Assembly (NCBI RefSeq): GCF_005404815.1
Contig: NZ_BJDF01000001.1
Span: forward strand, 203,291 to 267,290
Length of the DNA: 64,000 nt
Direction of reading: 5' to 3'
Source: Companilactobacillus huachuanensis
GTDB taxonomy: Bacteria > Bacillota > Bacilli > Lactobacillales > Lactobacillaceae
Part shown: piece after piece, positions 9,102 through 16,584 of the stretch
Numbering within the stretch: position 1 is the stretch's first letter
Layout of the letters: each line of letters opens with the position of its first letter
Position numbers and translations under genes: made by a program
Notes under the pieces: generated by a model
What the model saw: only the letters and a program-made list of their open reading frames with translations
What the model was told of the DNA's origin: nothing
Database searches by the model: none

Positions 9102-9116
9102 AAGTTTACCTAACTT
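9102..9116. promoter_or_regulatory. Candidate metalloregulator operator
   Basis: AAGTT-TACCT-AACTT is a perfect 5-bp inverted repeat with 5-bp centre, about 90 bp before the transporter ATPase. Position and form would suit a DtxR/MntR-family repressor responding to manganese. This is inference; no regulator gene is nearby. Confidence 0.35.
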
Positions 9117-9192
9117 TTTAATTGAAACGTCATGAAGTGTATGATACTCTAACAATAGAACGGAGAAATCCGTTAAAGAATGGAGGCTCTTT

Positions 9193-9933
9193 ATGCTAAA
9201 TGTTAAGAACCTCACTGTCGCTTACGATGACACACCAGTATTTTCTGATGTTGCCGTTAATTTTAACGCTGGTAAGATCACTGGAATCATTGGACCGAAT
9301 GGTGCAGGTAAATCAACGCTGATTAAAGCTATTTTAAATTTGATCAAGGTACGCCAAGGAACTGTTGACTATGATGGACAGTCAATGAAATCAGTTCAAA
9401 AAAAAGTTGCCTATGTTGAGCAACGAAAGGATTTAGATTTAACTTTTCCAATCGATGTTTTTGATTTAGTTCTAACTGGAACTTATGGAAAATTAGGCTT
9501 GTTTAAGAGTCCAGGTAAGGCTGAGAGGCAAGCTAGTTTAGATGCTTTAGAACAGGTCTCATTGACCGAATTTGCTAAACGTCAAATTGGAAATCTTTCA
9601 GGAGGACAACTACAACGTGTTTTCGTGGCTCGTGCAATTGTTCAAAGGGCTGAAATCATCATTTTAGATGAGCCATTCGTGGGAATTGATTTGCAGAGTG
9701 AAACTGCAATTATGAAAATCCTTAAGCAATGGCGCGATGAGAACAAAACGATTATTGTTATTCATCATGATTTGAACAAAGTTACCAAATACTTTGATGA
9801 TTTAGTTATTTTGAATCATGGTATCGTCGATTTTGGACCAGCTCGGGAAGTTTACAACCCTAAGAATATTGAAAGTGCCTTTAGTGCAGATCTTTCTTCG
9901 GTATTGTTTCAGGAAAAGGAAGGTGTGCAGTGA
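9193..9933 (+). CDS. Metal ABC transporter, ATP-binding protein
   Basis: A 246-residue ATPase that drives uptake of a divalent metal, judged to be manganese from the third gene of the operon. Visible motifs are Walker A GPNGAGKST (about residue 36), signature LSGGQLQR (about 137), Walker B IIILDEP with catalytic Glu, and the switch histidine in IVIHHD. GGAGG lies 8 nt before ATG 9193. The stop codon overlaps the permease start, indicating translational coupling. Confidence 0.93.
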   Translation: MLNVKNLTVAYDDTPVFSDVAVNFNAGKITGIIGPNGAGKSTLIKAILNLIKVRQGTVDYDGQSMKSVQKKVAYVEQRKDLDLTFPIDVFDLVLTGTYGKLGLFKSPGKAERQASLDALEQVSLTEFAKRQIGNLSGGQLQRVFVARAIVQRAEIIILDEPFVGIDLQSETAIMKILKQWRDENKTIIVIHHDLNKVTKYFDDLVILNHGIVDFGPAREVYNPKNIESAFSADLSSVLFQEKEGVQ

Positions 9934-10784
9934 TGACATCGATTATTGAATTTATTCATGCATTAGGAAAGTATGATTTCTTGCAAAGTGCTTTATTAAC
10001 AGCAGTTATGGTCGGAATTATGTCCGGAATCATTGGTAGTTTTATCATCTTGCGAGGGATGTCTTTGATGGGGGATGCCATTTCTCATGCCGTCTTACCC
10101 GGAGTGGCCGTGGCCTACATGTTAGGAATCAATATTTTGATTGGTGCCTCAGTCTTTGGTGTCTTGGCTGCATTACTGATTGGGTTTGTAGCTTCACATA
10201 GTAAAATTAAAACTGATACCTCGATCGGTGTCGTTTTCAGTGCCTTTTATGCGTTGGGCTTCATTTTGATATCCATGGCTGAAAGTTCAACTAATTTACA
10301 TCACATTCTGTTTGGAAATATTCTGGCAGTTAGTGATTCGGATATCATGACAACAGCAATTGTTCTCGGAATTGTGATTCTTTTCGTCGTAACTTTTTAT
10401 AAGGAGCTATTAGTAACCTCATTTGATGAAACTTATGCCAAAACTTATGGTTTGAATGTTCAAGTGATTCACTATGCATTGATGTTGATTTTGACACTGG
10501 TGACTGTTTCAGCGTTACAAACAGTCGGAATTATCTTGGTGGTCGCCATGTTGATCACACCGGCAGCTACGGCGTTCCTATGGACTGATAAATTGGGTAT
10601 CATGCTTGTACTATCGGCTGTTGTTGGCGTTGCATCATCAATGACAGGTCTGTATTTTAGTTACACATTCAACTGGGCCTCTGGTCCGGCAATCGTAATT
10701 GTCGCCGCATTATTATTTGCAATTTCATTTGTAGCATCACCAAAACAAAACTTCTTTAAGTTGAAAAGGAGTGTGGCCCGATGA
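9930..10784 (+). CDS. Metal ABC transporter, permease
   Basis: A 284-residue integral membrane protein of the ZnuB/MntB (ABC-3) permease family with about 8 hydrophobic segments. The conserved stretch GMSLMGDAISHAVLPGVAVA near residue 42 is the coupling region for the ATPase. It forms the channel for the metal delivered by the binding protein. The start is GTG 9930 or the adjacent ATG 9933, with GGAAGG 6-9 nt upstream. It overlaps both neighbours by 4 nt. Confidence 0.92.
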   Translation: MMTSIIEFIHALGKYDFLQSALLTAVMVGIMSGIIGSFIILRGMSLMGDAISHAVLPGVAVAYMLGINILIGASVFGVLAALLIGFVASHSKIKTDTSIGVVFSAFYALGFILISMAESSTNLHHILFGNILAVSDSDIMTTAIVLGIVILFVVTFYKELLVTSFDETYAKTYGLNVQVIHYALMLILTLVTVSALQTVGIILVVAMLITPAATAFLWTDKLGIMLVLSAVVGVASSMTGLYFSYTFNWASGPAIVIVAALLFAISFVASPKQNFFKLKRSVAR

Positions 10785-11716
10785 AACGATTTTTTATAAC
10801 GCTTGTCGGTGTTGTTGCAATGATCAGTGGGGTATATTTTTTCCTACATCACCGTGATAACGGTGCCAATTCAGTCGCTGATAATGAAAAAATACAAGTT
10901 GTTACGACTAATTCAATTTTGGAAGATATGGTTCATAATGTTGGAAAAGATCGAATTGAGCTTTACAGTATTGTTAAACGTGGGACTGATCCGCATGAGT
11001 ATGAACCTCAACCAAGTGATGTTTCTGCGGCCACTGACGCCGATGTGATTTTTCATAATGGTTTGAATTTAGAAACGGGCGGCAATGGTTGGTTCACTAA
11101 GTTGGTTGAAACTTCGCATAAGAAGTTTGGTCGGGAAGTCTTCTCAGCTAGTGAGGATGTGGAAGCTAAGCATCTAACGACAAATAAAGATGAAGAAGAT
11201 CCGCATGCTTGGTTGGATCTAGACAATGGAATCAAGTATGTCCGCACGATTACTAACGTTCTGAAGCAAAAAGATCCTAAGAATGCTAAATTTTATGAGG
11301 ATAATGCTGATGAATATATTGCTAAATTAGAAAAATTACATCAACAGGCACAATCGAAGTATTTGGAAATCCCAGAAAAGCAGCGTTTATTGGTGACATC
11401 TGAAGGAGCTTTCAAGTATTTCTCTGAAGCCTACCACGTCACACCAGCATATATTTGGGAGATCAATACAGAAGCTCAAGGAACCCCCGAGCAGATGAAA
11501 TCTGTATTGAGCAAAATTAATAATTCGGATGTAAAACATTTGTTTGTTGAATCGTCTGTTTCACCGAAATCTATGGATAAGGTTGCCAAGGAATCAGGCT
11601 TAGAGATTTATTCAAAAATCTTTACGGATTCATTAGCCAAAAAGGGAACCTCAGGAGATACGTATTATTCAATGATGAAGTGGAATATAGATCATATTTA
11701 TAATGGATTGAAATAA
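10781..11716 (+). CDS. Metal-binding protein of ABC transporter, manganese type, no lipobox
   Basis: A 311-residue ZnuA/PsaA-family binding protein. The four metal ligands expected from PsaA are His72 (DPHEYEP), His142 (DPHAWLD), Glu208 (TSEGAFKYF) and Asp283 (FTDSLAKKG). The glutamate at the third position, plus the closing TYYSMMKWN, are typical of manganese rather than zinc members. There is no His-rich loop. The N-terminus is a single hydrophobic segment (about residues 4-22) without any cysteine, so the usual lipoprotein anchor is absent. The protein must be held by an uncleaved membrane helix or released. ATG overlaps the permease stop (ATGA). Confidence 0.92.
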   Translation: MKRFFITLVGVVAMISGVYFFLHHRDNGANSVADNEKIQVVTTNSILEDMVHNVGKDRIELYSIVKRGTDPHEYEPQPSDVSAATDADVIFHNGLNLETGGNGWFTKLVETSHKKFGREVFSASEDVEAKHLTTNKDEEDPHAWLDLDNGIKYVRTITNVLKQKDPKNAKFYEDNADEYIAKLEKLHQQAQSKYLEIPEKQRLLVTSEGAFKYFSEAYHVTPAYIWEINTEAQGTPEQMKSVLSKINNSDVKHLFVESSVSPKSMDKVAKESGLEIYSKIFTDSLAKKGTSGDTYYSMMKWNIDHIYNGLK

Positions 11717-11726
11717 AAAATTTCAA

Positions 11727-11787
11727 CTCACGAAAAAACCGGAAGCATAGCAATTGAGGACTGATAGTTTCCGAATTCTCTCGTGAG
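11727..11787 (+). other. Structured 3' region after the metal operon
   Basis: CTCACGA (11727-11733) pairs with TCGTGAG (11781-11787), and inside it CCGGAA pairs with TTTCCG. No T tract follows, so it is a weak terminator candidate. It could be a small RNA or a processing structure. The same gap carries a TATAAT at 11838-11843, about 45 bp before the next gene. Confidence 0.4.
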
Positions 11788-11887
11788 CAGGTAATACTAC
11801 TACCTTATTGCGTGTAGTGCAAGAATTTGGATTTTAGTATAATCATATATAAAAAGCTTTCATTTTTATTAAAGGAGAATAATTTGA

Positions 11888-12685
11888 ATGGGGAAGTTGT
11901 ACAAGATAAAGCATGGATCTAAAGTTGATGACTTTGAAGCAATGATACAAGCAATAGAATCTGAGGATACAGTTATATTTGAAAGTGGAGAATACTTCAT
12001 TCCAGATAGCATGCAGTTTGAATTTGGTATTAACGTGGGATTTAAAGGAGAAACCGATAATCCCAAAGATGTTAGGTTAAATGCCAAATTTTTGATAAAT
12101 GAGGATGCTAAATTTTATATGGAGAATATGACGATTGTTACGCCTAATGAAGATGCAGGGCTAACTTTAAAGAAGAAAGCAACATGCTTTTTTAAGAATT
12201 GTGTTTTTGAATCCGAAACTGAACGTCCAATATTTCATGCTTTAGGAGCAGATGTATATTTACAAAAATGCGTAATCAGAAATAATTCAAATCATAAAGG
12301 TACTTTATATGCTGAAAACAGTGCGACCATAACATCAGTTCAAACGTCCATAGATATGGCAGTTATAACTGATAGAAGCCAATTGAATCTCAACCAATCT
12401 TTAATAATAACGAGTTTAATTGTTAAAGAAGCCAGTTGTTTTGCAGAAGATTATACTGTCTTGCTCAATTATGATCCAGATACCTATGGAATCGTTTCAG
12501 AAGATATATCTTTGGTTGAATTTAAAAAAATTATTTGTCCTGAAGAGAATCTAAGAATTGTTGTAAAAGAGGGTGCATTAAAAATAGATGAATTGGAATT
12601 TACGAATGATAATAAGATATCCATGGAGATTGATACTAGATCCATTGTAGTTATTGAGGATAGATTGATTACTCCAGAAAAATAA
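11888..12685 (+). CDS. Hypothetical protein, probable parallel beta-helix
   Basis: A 265-residue protein that I do not recognise at family level. It has no signal peptide or membrane segment. The sequence is made of short beta-rich rungs: VGFKGETDNP, AKFYMENMTIVTP, ATCFFKNCVFESE, ADVYLQKCVIRNN and SATITSVQTSIDM. This is the look of right-handed beta-helix (pectate-lyase-like) proteins. Such folds occur in sugar-active enzymes and in binding proteins. No catalytic signature is visible, and the cytoplasmic location argues against a secreted lyase. AAAGGAG lies 9 nt before ATG 11888. It is monocistronic. Confidence 0.7.
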   Translation: MGKLYKIKHGSKVDDFEAMIQAIESEDTVIFESGEYFIPDSMQFEFGINVGFKGETDNPKDVRLNAKFLINEDAKFYMENMTIVTPNEDAGLTLKKKATCFFKNCVFESETERPIFHALGADVYLQKCVIRNNSNHKGTLYAENSATITSVQTSIDMAVITDRSQLNLNQSLIITSLIVKEASCFAEDYTVLLNYDPDTYGIVSEDISLVEFKKIICPEENLRIVVKEGALKIDELEFTNDNKISMEIDTRSIVVIEDRLITPEK

Positions 12686-12750
12686 AAAAAGTTTGATATA
12701 AAGTCATTATGGCCTTGGCTTGCGACAAAACATAACTTTTTTCTTTAAAT

Positions 12751-12794
12751 AAATAGACGTAATAATTCCCAATTTGGGATTATTACGTCTATTT
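12751..12794. terminator. Bidirectional terminator hairpin
   Basis: An 18-19 bp stem (AAATAGACGTAATAATTCC with GGATTATTACGTCTATTT) lies between two convergent genes, with A and T tracts on both sides. Confidence 0.75.
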
Positions 12795-12840
12795 GTTTTA
12801 ATGCACAAAAGTGGAACATGTTTCGTTCCGCTCCTTACTA

Positions 12841-13539
12841 CTAGTTATTATTACCAAAAATTTGAATGATACTCATGAACAAGTTAACGAAATCAAGAAC
12901 CAAGTTAATTGAAGCAACTAAGGCGATAGCACCTAAGCTCTCTGCGTCAGAGTAATTTTGGTAAATACGTTTGATATTTTGTGAATCGAAAGCGATGTAG
13001 AATAGGAATAAAATAATAACAGCGGCACTGACAATCATCATCATTGTTGAACTGTGGAAAATTAAAACATTTAGTAATTCCACTACAATAACGGCAATTA
13101 GGGCTGTGAATAAAGTTCTACTCCATGATGTTAAATCTTTCTTAGTAACGAAACCAATAACGGCTGAAACAACGAAGGCACCAGCTGTAACTGACAATGT
13201 TTGGACGATACTTCTTGCTGAATATAGGTAGAAGACTGGTACACCAATAACTGATAAGGTAACTATAAATCCAACGTAACTCAAGAATGTTAAGAAATAC
13301 GACCTCGTGGCCAAGCGACTACATAAACTGATGAAACCAATTGGAATACCGATCATTAAAATCATGGAAATGATACGATGTTGTGCCATTCCTTGAAAAA
13401 TCGCCATTGAAAGAGCTTTGCTATTAGCGATTACTTGTGCACTAATGGTCCATAGGGCGATACCCAATCCCGTGTAGAGATAAACTAGGGATGTGAATCT
13501 TGCTAGACCAGAAGTTCTTACTTTATCTACAGATTGCAT
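12841..13539 (-). CDS. Bax inhibitor-1 family membrane protein
   Basis: A 232-residue protein with seven hydrophobic segments. It belongs to the BI-1/YccA/YetJ (UPF0005) family, whose members are membrane proteins linked to calcium leak or protease control in bacteria. The C-terminal segment with IALVASINLVLDFVNLFMSI is the most diagnostic part. The start is the ATG at 13539, because GAGGAGG lies 6-8 nt upstream. The longer reading from 13554 would begin inside that ribosome site. It is divergent from the zinc-ribbon gene across 79 bp. Confidence 0.88.
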   Translation of the reverse strand: MQSVDKVRTSGLARFTSLVYLYTGLGIALWTISAQVIANSKALSMAIFQGMAQHRIISMILMIGIPIGFISLCSRLATRSYFLTFLSYVGFIVTLSVIGVPVFYLYSARSIVQTLSVTAGAFVVSAVIGFVTKKDLTSWSRTLFTALIAVIVVELLNVLIFHSSTMMMIVSAAVIILFLFYIAFDSQNIKRIYQNYSDAESLGAIALVASINLVLDFVNLFMSIIQIFGNNN

Positions 13540-13618
13540 AGAATTCCTCCTCAACTATTATAGTAATAATTGTACAATAGAATAACATTTTTAGCAGATT
13601 TTAGAAAGGATGTCGAAC

Positions 13619-14059
13619 ATGGGACAGAGCCACGATTTACGTTGCAGTAACTGCGGTTATGAGATTAATGCGCTGTTGGGTATCGGTATGTTATATTCAG
13701 CAGAAAATGTTTTTAAAGGTGAAAAGCCACTATTGACGGAATTAGTGGGCGATAAAGAAATCAGTGATTCGGTTTTAAAAGCGGTAGCCTCAGGAGCAGA
13801 AATTTCCGATAATTATGGGCATGAACTCTATGCTTGTCCGGAAGATTTCTATCTATTTGATAAGTTTTATTTTAAAGTCGGAGAAGTGGAACCAAAATAC
13901 CATTGTCCATATTGTGATAACTACTTGCAGCGAGTGACGTTTGCGAAGGGAACTGCTGGTAAAACGCAGTTGAAATTTGTTGATCAAAATAAATTTTGGC
14001 AGTGTCCTCGGTGTGGAAATGCTGAAATGATTGAATTTAAATTTTGTAATTGGGATTAG
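13619..14059 (+). CDS. Hypothetical zinc-ribbon protein
   Basis: A 146-residue cytoplasmic protein with three CxxC pairs: CSNC near the N-terminus, CPYC in the middle and CPRC near the C-terminus, plus a lone CPED. These suggest one or two zinc ribbons. The part between them (LLTELVGDKEISDSVLKAVA) is helical. I do not recognise the family and assign no function. ATG 13619 has AAAGGA 8 nt upstream. The ATG at 13610 overlaps that site and is less likely. Confidence 0.7.
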   Translation: MGQSHDLRCSNCGYEINALLGIGMLYSAENVFKGEKPLLTELVGDKEISDSVLKAVASGAEISDNYGHELYACPEDFYLFDKFYFKVGEVEPKYHCPYCDNYLQRVTFAKGTAGKTQLKFVDQNKFWQCPRCGNAEMIEFKFCNWD

Positions 14060-14097
14060 AGATTGGGACAGAATATAGTTAACTTTCTATTATTAAA

Positions 14098-14420
14098 CTG
14101 AAGGTTGAAAGTTTAGGTAGGTATGCCGTTTCCAGAGCTGAGAGTATTCATATGCTGAGCGGGACGGCCCGAGCCAGAAAGCGGTCTCGAACCTCGGTTG
14201 TTTGGAGCCTCGCAAAACCCGCGAGTCTTCAACACGCCCGGTGGTGTAATTGCTGAAGCAATAACGCCACTTTCGCTGCAAATGAATACTCTCAGCTCTT
14301 CCAACTAGTTTGTTCTTTTGTGGCAGGAATATTAAAACTAAGACTTGTGATTATTTAAATAAATTAGCTTTAGACCTTTAACAACAATGGTTATATTAAT
14401 TTTCACCTTTCAACCTTTAG
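14098..14420 (+). repeat. Dispersed structured repeat, copy F (complete, 323 bp)
   Basis: A complete copy. The left terminal repeat is CTGAAGGTTGAAA and the right one is TTTCAACCTTTAG. The core has outer stem GAGAGTATTC/GAATACTCTC, arm CGAG/CTCG, arm CCTCGC/GCGAG and arm ATTGC/GCAAT. An AT-rich 110-bp tail follows the conserved CTTCCAACTAGTTTG. It lies 38 bp after the zinc-ribbon gene, in sense, and a terminator follows 15 bp later. Confidence 0.85.
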
Positions 14421-14435
14421 TTACTAAATTAAAGA

Positions 14436-14472
14436 GGTAATGTAATCTAATTTAAGATTACATTGCCTTTTT
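14436..14472 (+). terminator. Rho-independent terminator
   Basis: GGTAATGTAATCT pairs with AGATTACATTGCC and T5 follows. It comes just after repeat F. The remaining gap to 14620 contains no clear signal except the ribosome site of the next gene. Confidence 0.8.
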
Positions 14473-14620
14473 GTGTTTAGCTGGAAAAATAATAATAATA
14501 TTTATGATCCAGGTTATTTTAATGCCACTTAGTTTCTAAAATGAACCTCTTAGGCGAATTCCCTATACACTCAAACCTTGATGTGGTGTAATACATGTAA
14601 TGAAAGGGGGGTGAGTTGAT

Positions 14621-15073
14621 GTGAAGATTAAACTAGATATTTCACCAGATTATCAGGAAAAGGAAATCGTGATCAAGGCCGCTCAAAAGGACGATGAAGT
14701 GCAACAGATTTTAGATGGTCTAAAAGATATTGAAGAAAGATTTAATCATCTTAATGGTTATCTTGATGAGACGGTTTATTCGTTGGCAATAAAGGATATT
14801 TTGTTTTTCGAAACCAATGATCGAAATGTTTATGCTCACACGACTAACAATGCCTTTCTAACCCATTATCGGTTATATGAACTTGAAGAAAATTTACCTG
14901 ATAATTTTTTACGAGTTTCGAAATCAACAATTTTGAATGTTGATGAAATTCTGTCGTTATCACGTTCGGTTACGGGGAATTTAGTTCAATTTAAAAATAC
15001 GTATAAGCAAATTTATGTTTCACGACGTTTTTTACATGATTTAAAAGATAAATTAAAGCAAAGGAAGTTTTAA
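14621..15073 (+). CDS. LytTR-domain transcriptional regulator
   Basis: A 150-residue stand-alone LytTR DNA-binding protein. The LytTR domain covers about residues 48-148 (SLAIKDILFFETNDRNVYAH, FLRVSKSTILNVDEI). There is no receiver domain, so its activity is probably controlled by a partner, not by phosphorylation. The start is GTG 14621, with AAAGGGGGG 11-12 nt upstream. The ATG two bases earlier is followed at once by a stop. The partner is likely the membrane protein encoded 2 nt downstream, an arrangement common in Gram-positive bacteria. Confidence 0.88.
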   Translation: MKIKLDISPDYQEKEIVIKAAQKDDEVQQILDGLKDIEERFNHLNGYLDETVYSLAIKDILFFETNDRNVYAHTTNNAFLTHYRLYELEENLPDNFLRVSKSTILNVDEILSLSRSVTGNLVQFKNTYKQIYVSRRFLHDLKDKLKQRKF

Positions 15074-15075
15074 AA

Positions 15076-15825
15076 ATGAGAAATAGAAATGGAATTTTCT
15101 GGGGTATTTTTCTGGTGCTGAGTGCAGCTATTTTGGTTGTTAGTCAGATGCACTTGCTTACATACTCATTTGGATTTTGGACAGTGGTAGTTACTATATT
15201 TCTAGCGGCCGTTTTGATAAAGAGTTTAGTTTATTTCTCAATCCCGGGGACAGTCTTTTCACTGGCGTTTCTAGGAATAGTGTATGCTAAACCATTGGGA
15301 ATTACGGCAATTGTCCCATGGACACTTTTGGGAGCAGCATTGTTGGTATCAATTGGTTTATCGATGATTTTTCGTCCATTATTGGCTAAGCATCGTCCTT
15401 GGATGAACTATCACAAAAATTTTTCTAAAGGTCATCATGGTCCATTTTATAGCTTTGACTATACATCAGAACCTGATGTTAAGACTGTTGATGACCCAGA
15501 TGTGAATGTTTATGTAAAGATGGGCAGCAGTATTCGTTATGTGAAATCAGATGATTTTAGTTCCGCTAATATTGATGTGTCGATGGGTGATGCTAAAGTT
15601 TATTTTGATAATGTGAAAGTTAATGATACTGCCACGATCAGCGTTAATGTGTCTCTAGGTGGAGCAGAATTATTCGTACCACGTAATTGGAATATCATTA
15701 AAGGATTGGACAATAATATGGGGAATATCACCGAAGTTGGAAATGTTGAAAATGATATTGATAGTCCTGATATTACGATTGTTGGTCGAGTTTCACTTGG
15801 TAATTTAAAGATTAATTATGTTTAG
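15076..15825 (+). CDS. LiaF-like membrane protein with toastrack domain
   Basis: A 249-residue protein with four hydrophobic segments in residues 8-110, followed by a soluble beta-helical C-terminus at about 150-249 (SSANIDVSMGDAKVYFDNV, ISVNVSLGGAELFVPRNW). That pattern matches the LiaF/DUF2154-type toastrack domain. Family members sense cell-envelope stress or inhibit a partner regulator. It is cotranscribed with the LytTR gene, so a sensor/regulator pair is inferred. The transcript would run into repeat copy G. Confidence 0.8.
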   Translation: MRNRNGIFWGIFLVLSAAILVVSQMHLLTYSFGFWTVVVTIFLAAVLIKSLVYFSIPGTVFSLAFLGIVYAKPLGITAIVPWTLLGAALLVSIGLSMIFRPLLAKHRPWMNYHKNFSKGHHGPFYSFDYTSEPDVKTVDDPDVNVYVKMGSSIRYVKSDDFSSANIDVSMGDAKVYFDNVKVNDTATISVNVSLGGAELFVPRNWNIIKGLDNNMGNITEVGNVENDIDSPDITIVGRVSLGNLKINYV

Positions 15826-15874
15826 AAATCAGTTTTCTGAATGACAGATTTTTTGAACTTTAATATTTGATTGA

Positions 15875-16192
15875 CTAAAGGTTGAAAGTTTAGTTAAGTA
15901 TGCCGTTTCCAGAGCCGAGAGTATTCAATTGCTGCGCGGAACGGTCCGAGCCAGAAAGCGGTCTCGAACCTCGGTTGAAGCCTCGCAAAACCCGCGAGTT
16001 TTCAACACGCCCGGTGGTGTAATTGCTGAAGCAATAACGCCACTTTCGCTGCAAATGAATACTCTCAGTTCTTCCAACTAGTTTATTTTTTTAATAACGG
16101 GAATAAAATGAGGATTTCTGATTATTTAAATAAATTAACTCTAAGTCTGTAATAGTAATGGCTAGATTGATTTTTCACCATTCAACCTTCAG
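15875..16192 (+). repeat. Dispersed structured repeat, copy G (complete, 318 bp)
   Basis: A complete copy bounded by CTAAAGGTTGAAA and TTCAACCTTCAG. It has the same arms as copy F, with small changes (GCGAG followed by TTTTC instead of TCTTC). It starts 49 bp after the LiaF-like gene in sense orientation and is followed by a terminator. Confidence 0.85.
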
Positions 16193-16220
16193 GAGAGTAA
16201 TAAGGAAATTGAAATGAAAT

Positions 16221-16253
16221 ACCATCGGTAAGGTCTATCGATGGTGTTTTTTT
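16221..16253 (+). terminator. Rho-independent terminator
   Basis: ACCATCG pairs with CGATGGT, followed by G and T7. It ends the LytTR/LiaF-like transcript after repeat G. Confidence 0.75.
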
Positions 16254-16349
16254 AGATATAAAATGATTGTTAATCAAATAAGATTGTAAGAGAAGCATTT
16301 CGTGTTTTAATTATTGGCCATAAAATAATAACGAATATAAGAGAAATGA

Positions 16350-16537
16350 AATTGAATTCAATATTTTAGGTAAATATTGAAATTGATTGAATAAAATGAC
16401 AGTCAACTTTAATATTATGGCCAAATATTAAAGTTGACTGTTTAAAATGCCACTCAACTTCAATATTTTGACTAAATATTAAAGTTGAATAGAAAAATGA
16501 CACATGAACTTTAATATAATGGTAAAATATCAAAATA
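16350..16537. repeat. Array of four palindromes upstream of fic
   Basis: Four related palindromes centred near 16368, 16420, 16470 and 16520 share the form CAACTTTAATATT...AATATTAAAGTTG. Centres are about 50-52 bp apart, close to five helical turns. The second is the most perfect. They fill the gap before the Fic gene, so they are a candidate operator array. Confidence 0.65.
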
Positions 16538-16584
16538 GAAATCAAATGTTTGAACAGTAAATTAAAGTTCGAGGTAATTACATT

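Noticed and set aside
14113..14304. Minus-strand open frames inside repeat copies (also 5617-5799 and 2663-2854)
   Set aside because: They start MEELRVFICSESG or similar because the repeat sequence is shared. They contain structured RNA-like arms, not protein-like sequence, and lack ribosome sites.
16350..16537. CRISPR array
   Set aside because: The four units are diverged palindromes with almost no unique spacer between them, and there are no cas genes in the window.
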